A stretch of DNA of 64,000 bases from Collinsella sp944321445 (GCF_030371825.1 NZ_JAUDDM010000001.1), one strand, 5' to 3'. Positions 45,545 to 55,243 are shown, numbered from the stretch's first letter. Numbers and translations are program-made. The notes: generated by a model not told the origin, from the letters alone.

Positions 45545-46267
45545 ATGGCATCTGAAGGCAACGGGCGCATATCGCTGTTCGACATCATACGCGGGTTCAC
45601 CATCATCTCAATGGTGCTGTTCCATGCGACATACGATGCTGCCTATATCTACGGCTTCGATGCTCCATGGTTTATGGGCACGGTGCTTCAGGATGCGTGG
45701 CGCGCATCGATCAGCTGGGTGTTCCTGTTCCTCGCCGGCTGGATGACCGCGTTCTCCCGGAACAATTTCCGACGAGCAGCCATCTACGGTGCTGCAGCAC
45801 TCGCCGTCTGGGTTGCAACGTCTATCGCTGCCGTTGATACGGCAGTTTCGTTTGGAATTCTGTTCTGCATGGCTGCGTCGACGCTTATCGCTGCCGTAAT
45901 CAAGCCCGTTTTGGATCGCCTCTCCCCCGCCGCCGCGCTCGTTGCATTCCTCGTGCTCTTCGCCGCGACGCTCGACGTACCGCACCATAGCTACCCTGTC
46001 ACAGGGCTCGCGTGGCTCGGTCTACCGGACCCTGCGTTCTCCTCGGGCGACTATTATCCGCTCTTTCCCTTTGTGTTCATGTATATGGCTGGCGCCATGG
46101 GCGCGCGCCTGTTCGCGCGCCTGCGCCCCGAAGGCTATCCCGAATGGATGAAGCGCGATTGGGCACCGGTGCTATCGCATATCGGACGCCTGAGCCTGCC
46201 GATCTACCTTCTGCACCAGCCGCTGCTCATCGTTCTGTTCGAAGCAATCGTCTTCGTAATGGGTTAG
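45545..46267 (+). CDS. DUF1624/HGSNAT-type acyltransferase membrane protein
   Basis: 240 residues with about seven hydrophobic helices. RISLFDIIRGFTIISMVLFHATYDAAYI with the conserved histidine, and the late SHIGRLSLPIYLLHQPLLIVL, are typical of the heparan-glucosaminide acetyltransferase-like / DUF1624 group. Substrate unknown. It follows lexA by 12 bases, so may be SOS-influenced; that is inference. Confidence 0.8.
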   Translation: MASEGNGRISLFDIIRGFTIISMVLFHATYDAAYIYGFDAPWFMGTVLQDAWRASISWVFLFLAGWMTAFSRNNFRRAAIYGAAALAVWVATSIAAVDTAVSFGILFCMAASTLIAAVIKPVLDRLSPAAALVAFLVLFAATLDVPHHSYPVTGLAWLGLPDPAFSSGDYYPLFPFVFMYMAGAMGARLFARLRPEGYPEWMKRDWAPVLSHIGRLSLPIYLLHQPLLIVLFEAIVFVMG

Positions 46268-46283
46268 GCCCTCGACACGAAGC

Positions 46284-47573
46284 TCACTCAACGGCGTAGC
46301 GCTCAAGACGCGCAGCAATGCGCGCGGGAACCTTGCCCACGATGCACACGTGATCCCCTAGGTATTCCTCAGAGATAATCTGGCCTTGCTCGTGAATATC
46401 CTTGATGAGCGCACCTTCGCGGTACGGGACCTCGGCGCTCATGAGCCGATCCCCCGCCGCGGCCTCGGCACTCAAGCGAGTCAACAGGCCGTCGAGACCC
46501 AGGCCGGTTTTTGCAGAGAAGAACACCGCCTGGGGATACCGTGCCCGCATGATGGCCAAGTCCTCGGCATCCAAAAGATCCGCCTTGTTGTACACGGTTA
46601 GTGACGGGCGCTCGCCGGCGCCGATCTCGTCCAGCACGCGGTCAACGGCATCGATGTGCCGCTGATGATCCTCGTCGGAGATATCGATCACCTTCAAGAT
46701 CAAATCGGCGCCACGCACCTCAGACAGGGTCGACTTGAACGCTTCAACGAGCCCGTGCGGAAGCTTCTGGATGAACCCGACCGTGTCGGTGATCGTCACG
46801 CTACGACCACCCGGCAGCACATAGGCGCGCGTCGTGGGGTCGAGCGTGGCGAACAGCTTATCTTCAGACAACACGTTCGCTCCGGTCAACGCGTTGAGCA
46901 ACGTGGACTTGCCCGCATTGGTATAGCCGGCGAGCGCGATGCGGAACGCGGTCGATTCAATCCTGTTCTTCGCCTGCACCTCACGCCGCTTCTCGAGCTC
47001 CTTGAGTTCGCGGCGGAGCGCCGCGATGCGGTTGCGAATGAGGCGACGGTCCACTTCGAGCTGGCTTTCGCCCTGACCGAAGCGGCTGCCAATGCCGCCG
47101 CGCGTTTGCTCTTTAGCAAGGTGCGACCACATGCCGCGCAGGCGGGGCAGCAGGTATTGCAGCTGGGCGAGCTGGACCTGCAAACGGCCCTCGCGCGTCT
47201 TCGCATGCAAGCCGAAAATATCCAGGATAAGCGCCGTTCGATCGATGATCTTCGTCGGCTCCCCGATGGCGCGCTCAAGATGCGACTGCTGGGCAGGCGT
47301 CAGATCATCGTCAAAGATGACGACATCGGCATCGAGGCGCCTCACGGCATCCTTGAGCTCAAGGACCTTGCCGGACCCGATGAATGACTTGGGAACCGGA
47401 CGGTCAAGACGCTGGCTCATCCTTCCCACCACGACGGCTCCCGCAGTGTCGGCTAGGCGCTCAAGCTCATCAAGCGAGCGCTCCACCGGCCAAGCCCCTG
47501 TTCGCCATTCGACACCAACCAAGATGGCGCGCTCAGGCTCAATATCCGTCGAAAGGAAGGTGAATCGGGCCAA
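46284..47573 (-). CDS. hflX: Ribosome-associated GTPase HflX
   Basis: 429 residues. The HflX N-terminal domain (LADTAGAVVVGRMSQRLDRPVPKSFIGSGK, including the glycine-rich FIGSGKV), DDDLTPAQQSHLERAIG, RTALILDIFGLHAKTREGRLQVQLAQLQYLLPRL, then a G domain with GYTNAGKSTLLNAL, DTVGFIQKLP and YNKADLL. It rescues stalled or heat-damaged ribosomes. Directly downstream of miaA. Confidence 0.97.
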   Translation of the reverse strand: MARFTFLSTDIEPERAILVGVEWRTGAWPVERSLDELERLADTAGAVVVGRMSQRLDRPVPKSFIGSGKVLELKDAVRRLDADVVIFDDDLTPAQQSHLERAIGEPTKIIDRTALILDIFGLHAKTREGRLQVQLAQLQYLLPRLRGMWSHLAKEQTRGGIGSRFGQGESQLEVDRRLIRNRIAALRRELKELEKRREVQAKNRIESTAFRIALAGYTNAGKSTLLNALTGANVLSEDKLFATLDPTTRAYVLPGGRSVTITDTVGFIQKLPHGLVEAFKSTLSEVRGADLILKVIDISDEDHQRHIDAVDRVLDEIGAGERPSLTVYNKADLLDAEDLAIMRARYPQAVFFSAKTGLGLDGLLTRLSAEAAAGDRLMSAEVPYREGALIKDIHEQGQIISEEYLGDHVCIVGKVPARIAARLERYAVE

Positions 47574-47579
47574 GCTGTC

Positions 47580-48530
47580 CTACTCCTCTCGCAAGGCGTC
47601 GAGAATCATCGAAGCGGCACCCTGTGCATCCACTTCGTCTCGATCTATCCAGCGTATACGCGCATCGCGTCTAAACCAAGAAAGCTGACGCTTCGCATAG
47701 CGACGAGAACGCATCTTGATGGTCTCCACGGCCTCGTCGAGCGTGCACCGTCCCTCCAGCGCGTCGATAATCTCCTTATACCCGATTGCCTGGCGCGCGG
47801 TAAGCGCATCGGCCATACCGCGCTCCATAAGACCTTTGACCTCATCGACAAGCCCACGTTCCATCATGATGTCGACACGGGCGTCGATGCGGGCATACAG
47901 GCGCTGACGGTCCATCGTGAGGGCGAACTGCAAACTGGGATACACCGGACGCGGCGTCGAGAACCCGGACGCTTGGTCGGCATAGCTCACGCCCTCATCA
48001 AGCATCTCGAGCGCGCGCACGACGCGCCGCACGTTATGAGGATGGATGAGCGCAGCGGAGCGAGGATCGCGCTCGGCCAAGTACGCATGGATCCCCTCAT
48101 CGCCCAGGCGCGCAGCGAGCGCCTGATAGCGCTCCCGGTCATCGCTATCCACCTCGCCCCTGGGAAAGCGCATATCGTCCAGCGCAGCGCGCACATACAG
48201 GCCGGTACCCCCGCACAGCACGGGGACCTTGCCTTCTGCACGCAACCGATCGATCTCGCACCGCGCATCAACCTGAAAAAGCGCTGCGGAATACGCCACA
48301 TCGGGCTCAACGATATCGACAAGCACCAGCGGGACGCGTCGCTCCTCTACAGGCGTCTTCGCCGTCCCGATGTCCATGCCGCGATACACCTGCATCGCAT
48401 CGGCCGAGATGACCTCAGACCCCAGCTGCTCGGCCACCAAATCGGCAACCTCGCTCTTGCCGGACGCCGTCGGCCCCACGATGGCTATAACGGGAAGGCG
48501 GCGCGAATCGCCCGAGCCCTCGTCAATCAT
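47580..48530 (-). CDS. miaA: tRNA dimethylallyltransferase
   Basis: 316 residues. P-loop IVGPTASGKSEVADLVA, SADAMQVYRGMDIGTAKTP, PVLCGGTGLYVRA and the C-terminal MKMRSRRYAKRQLSWFRRD segment. It adds the isopentenyl group to A37 of tRNAs; MiaB, encoded upstream, then methylthiolates it. Overlaps miaB by four bases. Confidence 0.97.
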   Translation of the reverse strand: MIDEGSGDSRRLPVIAIVGPTASGKSEVADLVAEQLGSEVISADAMQVYRGMDIGTAKTPVEERRVPLVLVDIVEPDVAYSAALFQVDARCEIDRLRAEGKVPVLCGGTGLYVRAALDDMRFPRGEVDSDDRERYQALAARLGDEGIHAYLAERDPRSAALIHPHNVRRVVRALEMLDEGVSYADQASGFSTPRPVYPSLQFALTMDRQRLYARIDARVDIMMERGLVDEVKGLMERGMADALTARQAIGYKEIIDALEGRCTLDEAVETIKMRSRRYAKRQLSWFRRDARIRWIDRDEVDAQGAASMILDALREE

Positions 48531-49885
48531 CGCGGCGACCCGACCATGGTGCCGGAAAGATACCAGGTACGTGCGGTATCGACCTTAACATCGACAATCT
48601 TGCCCACGAGGCTGTCGATGGTCGTGCCCTCCGGAAGCGGCGCATGGACCGTCTGGTTCTTCGGGCTCTTGCCGATCATCTTGGTCGCGTCCTTCTTCGA
48701 AGTGCCCTCGACAAGCACCGGCACCGTCGCGCCCAGGTCATGTTGGTTGAACGCGTAGGCGCTGTCCTCGATGACCTTCACCAAACGGTCGAAGCGCTCG
48801 AGGATGACCTCGCGCGGCGTCGGGTCGTCGATCTTCGCTGCCGGCGTGCCCTCGCGCTTGGAGTAGATGAACGTGAACGCCTGAGCATAGCCCACCTCAC
48901 GCGCCAGCGACAGCGTCTGCTCGAAATCCTCCTCGGTCTCGCCCGGGAACCCGACGATGATGTCGGTAGACAGGGCGATGCCGGGGATGCGCTCGCGAAC
49001 ACGGCGAATGAGGTCGAGATACTGCTCGCGCGTGTACTTGCGGTTCATGAGCTTGAGAATGCGCGAAGAACCCGACTGCACGGCCAGGTGCAGTTGCGGC
49101 ATGACGGCAGGAACCTCAGCCATGGCCTCGATGGTCTCGGGCAGGAGGTCCTTGGGGTGCGAGGAGGTGAAGAAGATGCGCTCGATTCCCGTCTCGCCTA
49201 CTTCACGCAGCAGCTCGGCAAAGCGAGGAGCACCGAAGAGGTCGCGCCCATACGAGTTGACGTTTTGACCGAGCAGCGTGATCTCGCGCACACCCATGCG
49301 CACGAGCCCCGTCACCTCGTCGACGATCTCCTCGAACGGACGGCTCTTCTCGCGACCGCGCACGTACGGAACGATGCAGTAGCTGCAGAAGTTGTTGCAT
49401 CCCGTCATGATGGGCACCCACGCGCGATAGTTCTCCGCACGGTGCCAGGGCATCGAGGTTGCGGGCGCCGGATCGTTCTCGTCGCACAGAACGTGCGTAT
49501 CGCGATCCTCGAACGCAGCGGCGATAAGCTCGGCAACATGCGTGATGGAGTGCGTGCCGAAGATGACGTCGACGTTATCGAGATTGGTGAGCAGGCCGGC
49601 CCCATCGCGCTGGGCGATGCAGCCGCCGACCGCGATGACGCGGCGGCCCGAAGGGGGCGCTGGCAGGCTCTTGCACGAGGAGCACTGTCCGTAGAGGCGC
49701 GTATCGGCGGCCTCGCGCACGCAACATGTCATGAAGATGACGATGTCGGCCTCCTCGGGGCTCGCGACCTCCAGGCAGCCGCACGAATCCAACAGACCGC
49801 TCACGCGCTCTGAATCGTGCATATTCATTTGGCAGCCGAACGTGCGAATGAAATAGGTCTTACCGTTGAGCTGATGTGTTTGCAT
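48527..49885 (-). CDS. miaB: tRNA-2-methylthio-N6-dimethylallyladenosine synthase
   Basis: 452 residues. N-terminal UPF0004 cysteines (FGCQMNMHDSE, MTCCVRE, VGGCIAQ), radical-SAM cluster CNNFCSYC, and a C-terminal TRAM domain ending VKVDTARTWYLSGTMVG. It adds the methylthio group at position 37. The second methylthiotransferase, RimO, is at 56.4 kb. Confidence 0.97.
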   Translation of the reverse strand: MQTHQLNGKTYFIRTFGCQMNMHDSERVSGLLDSCGCLEVASPEEADIVIFMTCCVREAADTRLYGQCSSCKSLPAPPSGRRVIAVGGCIAQRDGAGLLTNLDNVDVIFGTHSITHVAELIAAAFEDRDTHVLCDENDPAPATSMPWHRAENYRAWVPIMTGCNNFCSYCIVPYVRGREKSRPFEEIVDEVTGLVRMGVREITLLGQNVNSYGRDLFGAPRFAELLREVGETGIERIFFTSSHPKDLLPETIEAMAEVPAVMPQLHLAVQSGSSRILKLMNRKYTREQYLDLIRRVRERIPGIALSTDIIVGFPGETEEDFEQTLSLAREVGYAQAFTFIYSKREGTPAAKIDDPTPREVILERFDRLVKVIEDSAYAFNQHDLGATVPVLVEGTSKKDATKMIGKSPKNQTVHAPLPEGTTIDSLVGKIVDVKVDTARTWYLSGTMVGSPR

Positions 49886-49888
49886 ACC

Positions 49889-50209
49889 CTACCCGACTCG
49901 AAGATTGTCGTCAGAAAAATCGAACGTATCGCCCATGTGCGCAGAAAGCGAATGAACGTAGATGGACAGCCGAATGGCCGTGCGCGACTCGCCGTTGATG
50001 AGGATGTCGGAAAACACCGGAGCGCACGAGATGTCGAAGCCCGTGGGAATGAGGAACCCGCGCGCAATGGCGATCGCCTTGATGGCCTGGTTCACGGCAC
50101 CGGCGCCCACGCACTGCAGGTTGACGGGCACACCGTCCTTCACCATACCGGCAATCGCGCCGGCAACCGATGCCGGCGAGGACTTGCTCGAGACCTTGAG
50201 GAATTCCAT
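49889..50209 (-). CDS. spoVS: Stage V sporulation protein S (SpoVS) homologue
   Basis: 106 residues, slightly longer than Bacillus SpoVS. FLKVSSKSSPASVAGAIAGMVKDG and LQCVGAGAVNQAIKAIAIARGFL are the signature Alba-like segments. SpoVS affects septation and spore development in Bacillus; related organisms of this class do not sporulate, so here it likely has another role. AGGAGA precedes the ATG at 50209. The order rny-spoVS-miaB is as in Bacillus. Confidence 0.93.
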   Translation of the reverse strand: MEFLKVSSKSSPASVAGAIAGMVKDGVPVNLQCVGAGAVNQAIKAIAIARGFLIPTGFDISCAPVFSDILINGESRTAIRLSIYVHSLSAHMGDTFDFSDDNLRVG

Positions 50210-50288
50210 AACTACATTTCTCCTGCGTGTGGGGCACATTTAAGCATTAGTTTACTCTATCGCAACAACTGCGAGCAGGCAAGGAGCT

Positions 50289-51380
50289 TCACTCTTCCTT
50301 GCCGATGTCGAAGGTCACGGTGATGCGGTCGCGGGTGACGCGCACGCGCGGATCGCCGATAAGGTGCAGATAGTACTGGCGCGCCAGATCTTCGAAATCG
50401 CGTTCGACAGCACGCGAAAACCGCTGGATATCGTCATGTGCGATTTTGAGGCCACGGCGATCGCGCTCAAGATCGACGGGGCCCGCGGCCGCAGGCTTTG
50501 CTTGACCCGTGCGCTCCCTGAGCACACGGGAAGCAACGCTTCGCAGGGGTTTGATGGACCCCGCAAGGATGCGATGCGCCGTCCGCTCGGACACCTCGAT
50601 GCCGAATCCGCGCGCAATCTCGATGAAATCCGCCGCATCCGCCGCACTCCCAAGCCGATCGATCACAGGCAGCTGATCGACGTCATCGATGAACAGCAGC
50701 GTGCTCGCGTCGACCGATGAACCCGCATGGGCATAGAGCGTAGCGGCGATCTCGGTCGGACTGCCCAGAAACACATCGCACCCGTGAAGCTCGATGCACG
50801 CAAACTCGCAGGCAGCGCGCACGATGTTATGCGGGCCGCGCGAACAGTAAAACGCACCCTGCTCGTCCTTCTCAACCGTCGGCCAGGTGGACTGGTCGGC
50901 GCGCTCGGGCAACGAAGCCGTATCCACAACGACACGCATCGAAGAGCCCTTATCGGGTGCGGAGGCGACGACGCGCGCCTCGCGCGCGTTCTGCCGAATG
51001 GAGAACAGCGCCATGCCGCGCCCGTGCACACCCCACCGGTCCATCTTCATGGACTCAAGCTTGGACGTCACACGCGCGTCGAAGATGCGCTCGTGCATAT
51101 CGGCCGGAACGCCGCAGCCGTTGTCGATAAAAAGGAGGGTGCGGACACCCTCCTCCTTCATGGTTGCAAGATAGATTTTCGTCGCACCGGCATCGCGGGC
51201 GTTGCGCAGCATCTCGATGACGATGTCCTCAACATGCTGGATATCATGCTTCGCCTGACGGCGCTCGGCCTCCGAGACGCGAAGGCGAACATATCCCTCG
51301 CCGAGGTTCTCCTCGACACGCAGGCTGCCCTCACCGGACATCGATGCGATAAAAGAGATGAGCTCGTTCGCGTCACTCAT
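50289..51380 (-). CDS. MutL-like GHKL ATPase of unknown function
   Basis: 363 residues. The GHKL motifs are clear: the N box VIEMLRNARDAGATKI (Glu56, Asn60, Asp63), the G1 box FIDNGCGVP (Asp86), then ARVTSKLE and the lid GVHGRGMALFSI (117-128). The set resembles MutL (ELVENSIDAGA, DNGCGI, TSK, GFRGEAL) more than Hsp90 or histidine kinases. Residues beyond about 210 fit no family I recognise and lack a MutL endonuclease motif. It lies four bases after rny and before spoVS, where Bacillus has ymdB. Function unknown. Confidence 0.75.
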   Translation of the reverse strand: MSDANELISFIASMSGEGSLRVEENLGEGYVRLRVSEAERRQAKHDIQHVEDIVIEMLRNARDAGATKIYLATMKEEGVRTLLFIDNGCGVPADMHERIFDARVTSKLESMKMDRWGVHGRGMALFSIRQNAREARVVASAPDKGSSMRVVVDTASLPERADQSTWPTVEKDEQGAFYCSRGPHNIVRAACEFACIELHGCDVFLGSPTEIAATLYAHAGSSVDASTLLFIDDVDQLPVIDRLGSAADAADFIEIARGFGIEVSERTAHRILAGSIKPLRSVASRVLRERTGQAKPAAAGPVDLERDRRGLKIAHDDIQRFSRAVERDFEDLARQYYLHLIGDPRVRVTRDRITVTFDIGKEE

Positions 51381-51383
51381 GGG

Positions 51384-52934
51384 CTATTTGGCGATATCGA
51401 CGGCGCGGCTCTCGCGAATCACGACGACGCGGACCTGACCGGGGTACTCCATCTCGTCCTCGATCTGGTGAGCGATGTCGTGGGCGAGCACCGTCGCCTG
51501 GGCATCGGAAATCTTTTCCGGCTGCACCATAACGTGCACCTCGCGACCAGCCTGCATGGCATAGGTGCGCTCGACGCCATCGTGGGAGTTGGCGATCTCC
51601 TCGAGCTTCTCGAGGCGCTTGATGTAGCTCTCGGCAGACTCGCGGCGCGCGCCCGGACGAGACGCAGAGATGGCGTCGCCCGCCTGGACGAGCACAGCGA
51701 GAACCGAATTCGGGTCGACATCCCCGTGGTGCGCCTCGATGGCGTGCACGATCGCGGGCTTCTCGCCATAACGACGAGCCAGGTCGGCACCGATGACCGC
51801 ATGCGGACCCTCGACCTCATGGTCGATAGCCTTGCCAAGGTCGTGAAGCAGGCCGGCGCGCTTGGCGGTACGAACGTCCACACCGAGCTCCGAGGCCATG
51901 ATGCCGCAGAGCTCAGAGACCTCCATGGAGTGTTGCAGCACATTCTGGCCGAACGAAGTGCGATAGCGCAGGGCACCGAGCGTCTTCACGAGCTCGGGGT
52001 GCAGGTCATGGATGCCCGTATCGAAGGCAGCCTGCTCGCCTGCCTCGCGGACGCGCTGCTGAACCAGGTCGGATGCCTTCTTGTACATCTCCTCGATACG
52101 CGCAGGATGGATGCGGCCGTCGGCGATGAGGTTCTCGAGGGCAACGCGTGCAGTCTCGCGACGCACGGGATCGAAGCTCGAGAGCACAACCGTCTCGGGC
52201 GTGTCGTCGATGACGAGGTTCACGCCGGAAACCTGCTCGAAGGTGCGGATGTTGCGGCCCTCACGGCCGATGATACGACCCTTTAGGTCATCGGAGGGGA
52301 TGTGGACCGAAGTCACCGTGACCTCGGCGGTGTGGTCGGCAGCGCAGCGCTGGATGGCCAGCGAGATGATCTCCTGCGCGGTCTTGTGGCATTCGGCACG
52401 CACGCGCTGCTCGGAATCGCGGATGATGGTCGCGGCCTCGTGCGTGACCTCGCCGCGCACCTTGTCGAGCAGCTCCTTGTGAGCGTCGTCGCGCGTGAGC
52501 TCAGAGATGCGCTCGAGCTCGCTCGTCTGCTTGGCCACGAGGGCATCAAGCTCGCGGGTGCGCTTCTCGATCTGGCCGGCTTGGCTGGACAGCTGGTGCT
52601 CGCGCTTGTCGAGTGCATCGTTGCGGCGGTCGAGCGACTCCTCGCGCTGCATGACACGGTTCTCGAGCGTGCGGAGCTCGCGCTTGCGCTGCTTCTCCTC
52701 AGCCTCGGCAGCCTGCTTGCTTTGGATGATCTGCTCCTTCGCCTCGAGGAGCGCTTCTTTCTTCAGGGTCTCTGCGGCTCGCTTCGCATCGCCTATCAGG
52801 CGCTCAGCCTCTGCGTGCGCCGACTCGATCTTGGAATCGGCCTCGCGAAGGCTTCCGCTCTTAGCGCTGCGCATGGCGACCGCGGCAACAGCAGCCCCGA
52901 TGATGAGGCACACGATGCCGATGACGAATTCCAT
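51384..52934 (-). CDS. rny: Ribonuclease Y
   Basis: 516 residues. N-terminal membrane anchor (FVIGIVCLIIGAAVAAVAM), a coiled coil to about 190, KH domain (IPSDDLKGRIIGREGRNIRTFEQVSGV), and HD domain with HSMEVSELCGI and LLHDLGKAIDHE. It starts mRNA decay at the membrane; RNase J is encoded at the other end of this gene group. Preceded by AAGGAGAAC. Confidence 0.97.
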   Translation of the reverse strand: MEFVIGIVCLIIGAAVAAVAMRSAKSGSLREADSKIESAHAEAERLIGDAKRAAETLKKEALLEAKEQIIQSKQAAEAEEKQRKRELRTLENRVMQREESLDRRNDALDKREHQLSSQAGQIEKRTRELDALVAKQTSELERISELTRDDAHKELLDKVRGEVTHEAATIIRDSEQRVRAECHKTAQEIISLAIQRCAADHTAEVTVTSVHIPSDDLKGRIIGREGRNIRTFEQVSGVNLVIDDTPETVVLSSFDPVRRETARVALENLIADGRIHPARIEEMYKKASDLVQQRVREAGEQAAFDTGIHDLHPELVKTLGALRYRTSFGQNVLQHSMEVSELCGIMASELGVDVRTAKRAGLLHDLGKAIDHEVEGPHAVIGADLARRYGEKPAIVHAIEAHHGDVDPNSVLAVLVQAGDAISASRPGARRESAESYIKRLEKLEEIANSHDGVERTYAMQAGREVHVMVQPEKISDAQATVLAHDIAHQIEDEMEYPGQVRVVVIRESRAVDIAK

Positions 52935-53193
52935 GCTCAGTTCTCCTTCAATACATAGTACGCAACAGACAATGCACCGCCCGATAATCGGACGGTGCGA
53001 GACATTTGCTAGGGAATGGTCACCCCATATGAATCTGTAGACAACAAACCATCTATCTATCTCATCGATGATGAGCGCATATCACATAACAAATGACACA
53101 TTTATCCTACGTTTACCTTCGAGCAATGTCAAACGAACCGAACCGGTCGACAAAAGGAGCGAAAGCGGTGTGCGCACGCGCCGATACCTGCCC

Positions 53194-53895
53194 TCACTCC
53201 CCCATGTCGTCCGCGCGAAGCAGGTCGCGGACGGCATCCGTCGCGATGCCGTACGAGAACCCGCGCGACACCAAAAACCGTGTGAGCTTCTCGTAAGCGC
53301 GCTCTCGCGGCACCGTCTTGCGCGCCAGCAGGGCGCGCGCCCGATTCAGGTCGTCATCATCGGAGAAAAACGCATCCGGATACCCGGGAATCTCGTCGAG
53401 AGAGACTCCCTTCCGGACGAGCTCGAGCTCGATCTTGCGCCTGCCCCAACCGCGACGGATTCGCTCCTCAATGAAATACGCGGCAAATCGCGCATCGTCG
53501 ACAAAGCGATGGGATCTTGCCCGTTCAAGAGCAGAAGCGATTTCCTGGTCGCGAAAGCCGTACTGCCTGAGCTTGCGACGAAGCTCGTCTTCCGCATGGT
53601 CGCGCCTCGAGAGCATCTCGGTGATCATGGCGTAGCAGACGCGCTCCTCGAGCGCGTGAATCGCATCGAATGCATCGTCCACATCCAGAGGAAGCGGCAA
53701 CGAATCTTGCTGTAGCAACCGGCCCACGCGAACGGGCACGACGATCTGGCACACTCCGCCTGAGTCGAGGGTCACGTCGACCTCGGCAACGGGCTTTCTG
53801 CCACGCGAGGCTGCCCGAGCACGCGCAGCGGCATCGGGCAGCCTCACCTCAATGTCTATCGCCTCGCCGGTGCGCTCTGCAACGTCGGCGACCAT
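53194..53895 (-). CDS. recX: Regulatory protein RecX
   Basis: 233 residues. An N-terminal extension of about 85 precedes the RecX repeats: AMITEMLSRRDHAEDELRRKLRQYGF, VDDARFAAYFIEERIRRGWGRRKIELELVRKGVS, and the third repeat ending VSRGFSYGIATDAVRDLL. It modulates RecA filaments. Three bases after recA, so co-expressed under LexA control. Confidence 0.92.
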   Translation of the reverse strand: MVADVAERTGEAIDIEVRLPDAAARARAASRGRKPVAEVDVTLDSGGVCQIVVPVRVGRLLQQDSLPLPLDVDDAFDAIHALEERVCYAMITEMLSRRDHAEDELRRKLRQYGFRDQEIASALERARSHRFVDDARFAAYFIEERIRRGWGRRKIELELVRKGVSLDEIPGYPDAFFSDDDDLNRARALLARKTVPRERAYEKLTRFLVSRGFSYGIATDAVRDLLRADDMGE

Positions 53896-53898
53896 AGG

Positions 53899-54993
53899 CT
53901 ACTCCGCTTCGCCGGCAGGAAGCGGCTCAACGACCTCGCCCGCAGGTTCGTCTTCGAACTCCAGCCCACATGCCACGCGTACGCGATGCTCGATTTCGTC
54001 CGCAAGCGCGGGGTTCTGACGCAAGAACTCCTTGGCGGCCTCCCTACCCTGTCCCAAGCGCTCGGTCTCGTACGTGTACCACGCACCGGACTTGGTCACG
54101 ATGTCAAAATCCACGCCCATGTCCAGGATGGAGCCCTCTTTGGAGATGCCCGTGCCGTACATGATGTCGAATTCCGCCGTGCGGAACGGTGCCGCGACCT
54201 TGTTCTTCACGACCTTGCAGCGCACACGGCTGCCCACGATGTCCTGGCCGTTCTTGATGCTGTCGATACGGCGGATATCGATACGTACCGAGGAGAAAAA
54301 CTTAAGCGCGCGGCCGCCGGTCGTGGTCTCGGGATTGCCGAACATGACGCCGATCTTCTCGCGGAGCTGATTGATGAAGATGCACGTGGTGCGCGACTTC
54401 GCAAGGGATCCGGCGAGCTTGCGGAGTGCCTGGCTCATGAGGCGCGCCTGGAGGCCCACAGACGAGTCGCCGATTTCGCCCTCGATCTCGGCACGCGGCA
54501 CGAGCGCGGCAACCGAGTCGACCACGACGACGTCGATAGCGCCGGAGCGCACGAGCATATCGCAGATCTCGAGCGCCTGCTCGCCCGTATCGGGCTGAGA
54601 GATGAGGACCTCGTCGATATCCACGCCGATGCGCGCCGCGTAACCGGGATCGAGCGCGTGCTCGGCGTCGATGAATGCAACGACTCCGCCCATGCCTTGG
54701 GCCTCGGCCAAGATCTCGAGGGCAAGCGTGGTCTTACCCGAAGACTCGGGACCGTAGATCTCGATGATGCGGCCGCGGGGAACGCCACCGATGCCCAACG
54801 CGGCATCGAGAGCGAGCGCGCCGGTGGGAATCGCCTCGATCTCGAGCTCCGGACCGCCGTCGCCATAGCGCATGATGGCGCCCTTGCCGAACTTCTTCTC
54901 GATATCGGCCGTGGTGAGCTTGATCATATCGTCGCGCTCTTTGCCGTAGGTGCGCTCGTGAACGGTGCGGACCGGACCTGAACTCTTAGCCAT
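53899..54993 (-). CDS. recA: Recombinase RecA
   Basis: 364 residues. Walker A GPESSGKTT, DAEHALDPGYAARIGVD, VVDSVAALVPRAEIEGE and INQLREKIGVMFGNPETTTGGRALKF are all present, with an acidic C-terminus. Central to recombination and SOS induction through LexA cleavage. GAGGAGGAG precedes the ATG. Confidence 0.99.
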   Translation of the reverse strand: MAKSSGPVRTVHERTYGKERDDMIKLTTADIEKKFGKGAIMRYGDGGPELEIEAIPTGALALDAALGIGGVPRGRIIEIYGPESSGKTTLALEILAEAQGMGGVVAFIDAEHALDPGYAARIGVDIDEVLISQPDTGEQALEICDMLVRSGAIDVVVVDSVAALVPRAEIEGEIGDSSVGLQARLMSQALRKLAGSLAKSRTTCIFINQLREKIGVMFGNPETTTGGRALKFFSSVRIDIRRIDSIKNGQDIVGSRVRCKVVKNKVAAPFRTAEFDIMYGTGISKEGSILDMGVDFDIVTKSGAWYTYETERLGQGREAAKEFLRQNPALADEIEHRVRVACGLEFEDEPAGEVVEPLPAGEAE

Positions 54994-55025
54994 GGATACT
55001 CCTCCTCGGGTTATTGTCCTCCCTG

Positions 55026-55054
55026 ACTATATTCGAACAGCTGTTCGCAGTCAA
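55026..55054 (-). promoter_or_regulatory. LexA-controlled recA promoter
   Basis: On the minus strand TTGACT (55054-55049), a 17-base spacer and TATAGT (55031-55026). The spacer contains the perfect palindromic LexA box CGAACAGCTGTTCG (55034-55047). Confidence 0.9.
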
Positions 55055-55151
55055 GGCATATCGTAGCAATGGTGAACCCGGTGTCCCAACAACTGGCTTG
55101 CAGATGCCCACCAAAGCCCAACAACGGCCATGCATGAGTCAAACACGCCTC

Positions 55152-55202
55152 AAACAAAACGGGGACGCCGCCGGCACAAGAGATTGCCAGCAAACATCCC
55201 CG
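55152..55202 (-). terminator. Terminator after cinA
   Basis: On the minus strand CGGGGA...TCCCCG closes a long loop and is followed by TTTTGTTT. It separates the ftsK-to-cinA group from recA. Confidence 0.5.
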
Positions 55203-55243
55203 CAGCTCATACTACGTGTAATGCCAACGTTCAGCCCACGATA

